14,927 bases of DNA, from contig NZ_CAMLJQ010000066.1 in NCBI RefSeq assembly GCF_946480305.1, positions 1 to 14,927 on the forward strand, read 5' to 3'. Of this stretch, positions 14,632 through 14,927 are shown piece after piece. The position numbers and the translations under genes are program-made. The DNA comes from an uncultured Caldimonas sp. (GTDB taxonomy: Bacteria; Pseudomonadota; Gammaproteobacteria; Burkholderiales; Burkholderiaceae). A model generated the notes under the pieces. It was not told where the DNA came from and searched no databases. It saw nothing but the letters and a program-made list of their open reading frames with translations. How positions within the stretch are numbered: the stretch's first letter is position 1; each line of letters begins with the position of its first letter.

Positions 14632-14927
14632 TCAGAACGAGGTCCAGTCGTCGTCGGCACCGGTGGCCGGTTGCGCAGCGGGGGTTCCGGGCGCCGCCGG
14701 GGGCACGGCTTCGGTGCGGGCTGCACGAGGTTGAGGCACCGGTGCCGGCCCAGCCGGGGCCGCAGGCTGCTTCGCGGCCGCGGGCGCGTGCGGCACCACG
14801 GCCTGTGCTTCCCGGACCCGGTCGATCACGATCTCTGCCTGCCGCTGCGCATCACGGGCCAGCTTGAAGGCACTGACCACCTCGGCGAGCTTGTAGGCCT
14901 GGGCCTTGAGGCTCTCGGCGGCGGCGG
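14632..14927 (-). CDS. Methyl-accepting chemotaxis protein D, C-terminal end only, with WTSF tether
   Basis: Only the last 98 codons are in the window; the frame runs off the right edge. It begins in the descending helix of the signalling hairpin ([22 protein letters not shown]), which identifies it as a chemoreceptor. An Ala/Pro-rich flexible linker of about 60 residues follows, ending in DDDWTSF. This is a close variant of the NWETF-type pentapeptide that docks CheR and CheB. The first in-frame ATG (14880) lies inside the conserved helix and is not the start. The 55 nt next to the edge are identical to MCP A, which has the same tail layout, so A and D are likely recent relatives or have recombined. 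A terminator-like hairpin follows. Confidence 0.92.
   Translation of the reverse strand, partial: AAAESLKAQAYKLAEVVSAFKLARDAQRQAEIVIDRVREAQAVVPHAPAAAKQPAAPAGPAPVPQPRAARTEAVPPAAPGTPAAQPATGADDDWTSF

Overview
The window is high-GC DNA with dense coding and NTG starts preceded by AAGGAG-type ribosome binding sites. The proteins and gene order look like a motile, flagellated betaproteobacterium, most likely Burkholderiales. That assignment comes from protein recognition and gene order alone; no search was run.

Left third, + strand (1-4192): a housekeeping block. It holds the 3' end of a Hanks-type Ser/Thr kinase, a PP2C-family phosphatase 27 nt downstream (probably a writer/eraser pair), then rph (RNase PH), rdgB (house-cleaning NTP pyrophosphatase) and hemW (radical-SAM heme protein). 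The last three are packed with gaps or overlaps of under 10 nt. A perfect hairpin separates the phosphatase from rph, and a small terminator-like hairpin follows hemW. A stand-alone receiver-domain protein (4312-4731, +) then runs tail-to-tail into the chemotaxis genes.

Right two thirds, - strand (14927 down to 4745): a chemotaxis locus. In transcription order it reads: MCP D (C-terminal end only), MCP C, cheW, MCP B, MCP A, a predicted secreted beta-rich protein of unknown function, cheR, cheD, cheB. The adaptation enzymes are complete: methyltransferase CheR, methylesterase/deamidase CheB and deamidase CheD. CheA, CheY and CheZ are not in the window. All three complete receptors have two transmembrane helices, HAMP and a Tsr-like signalling hairpin. 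Only receptors A and D end in a WETF/WTSF-type CheR/CheB tether. Receptors A and B share a 210-nt stretch with no differences, a gene-conversion signature.

Regulation: sequences matching the flagellar sigma-28 (FliA) promoter lie upstream of cheR and MCP C, a perfect sigma-28 -10 box lies upstream of cheW, and a weaker candidate lies upstream of cheD. Intrinsic-terminator-like hairpins follow MCP A and MCP D. The locus therefore appears to be several flagellar-class units. No CRISPR array, tRNA, rRNA, insertion sequence or prophage gene was seen. The least explained items are the secreted protein inside the chemotaxis locus, a 97-nt hairpin between it and cheR, and inverted repeats in the MCP C leader.
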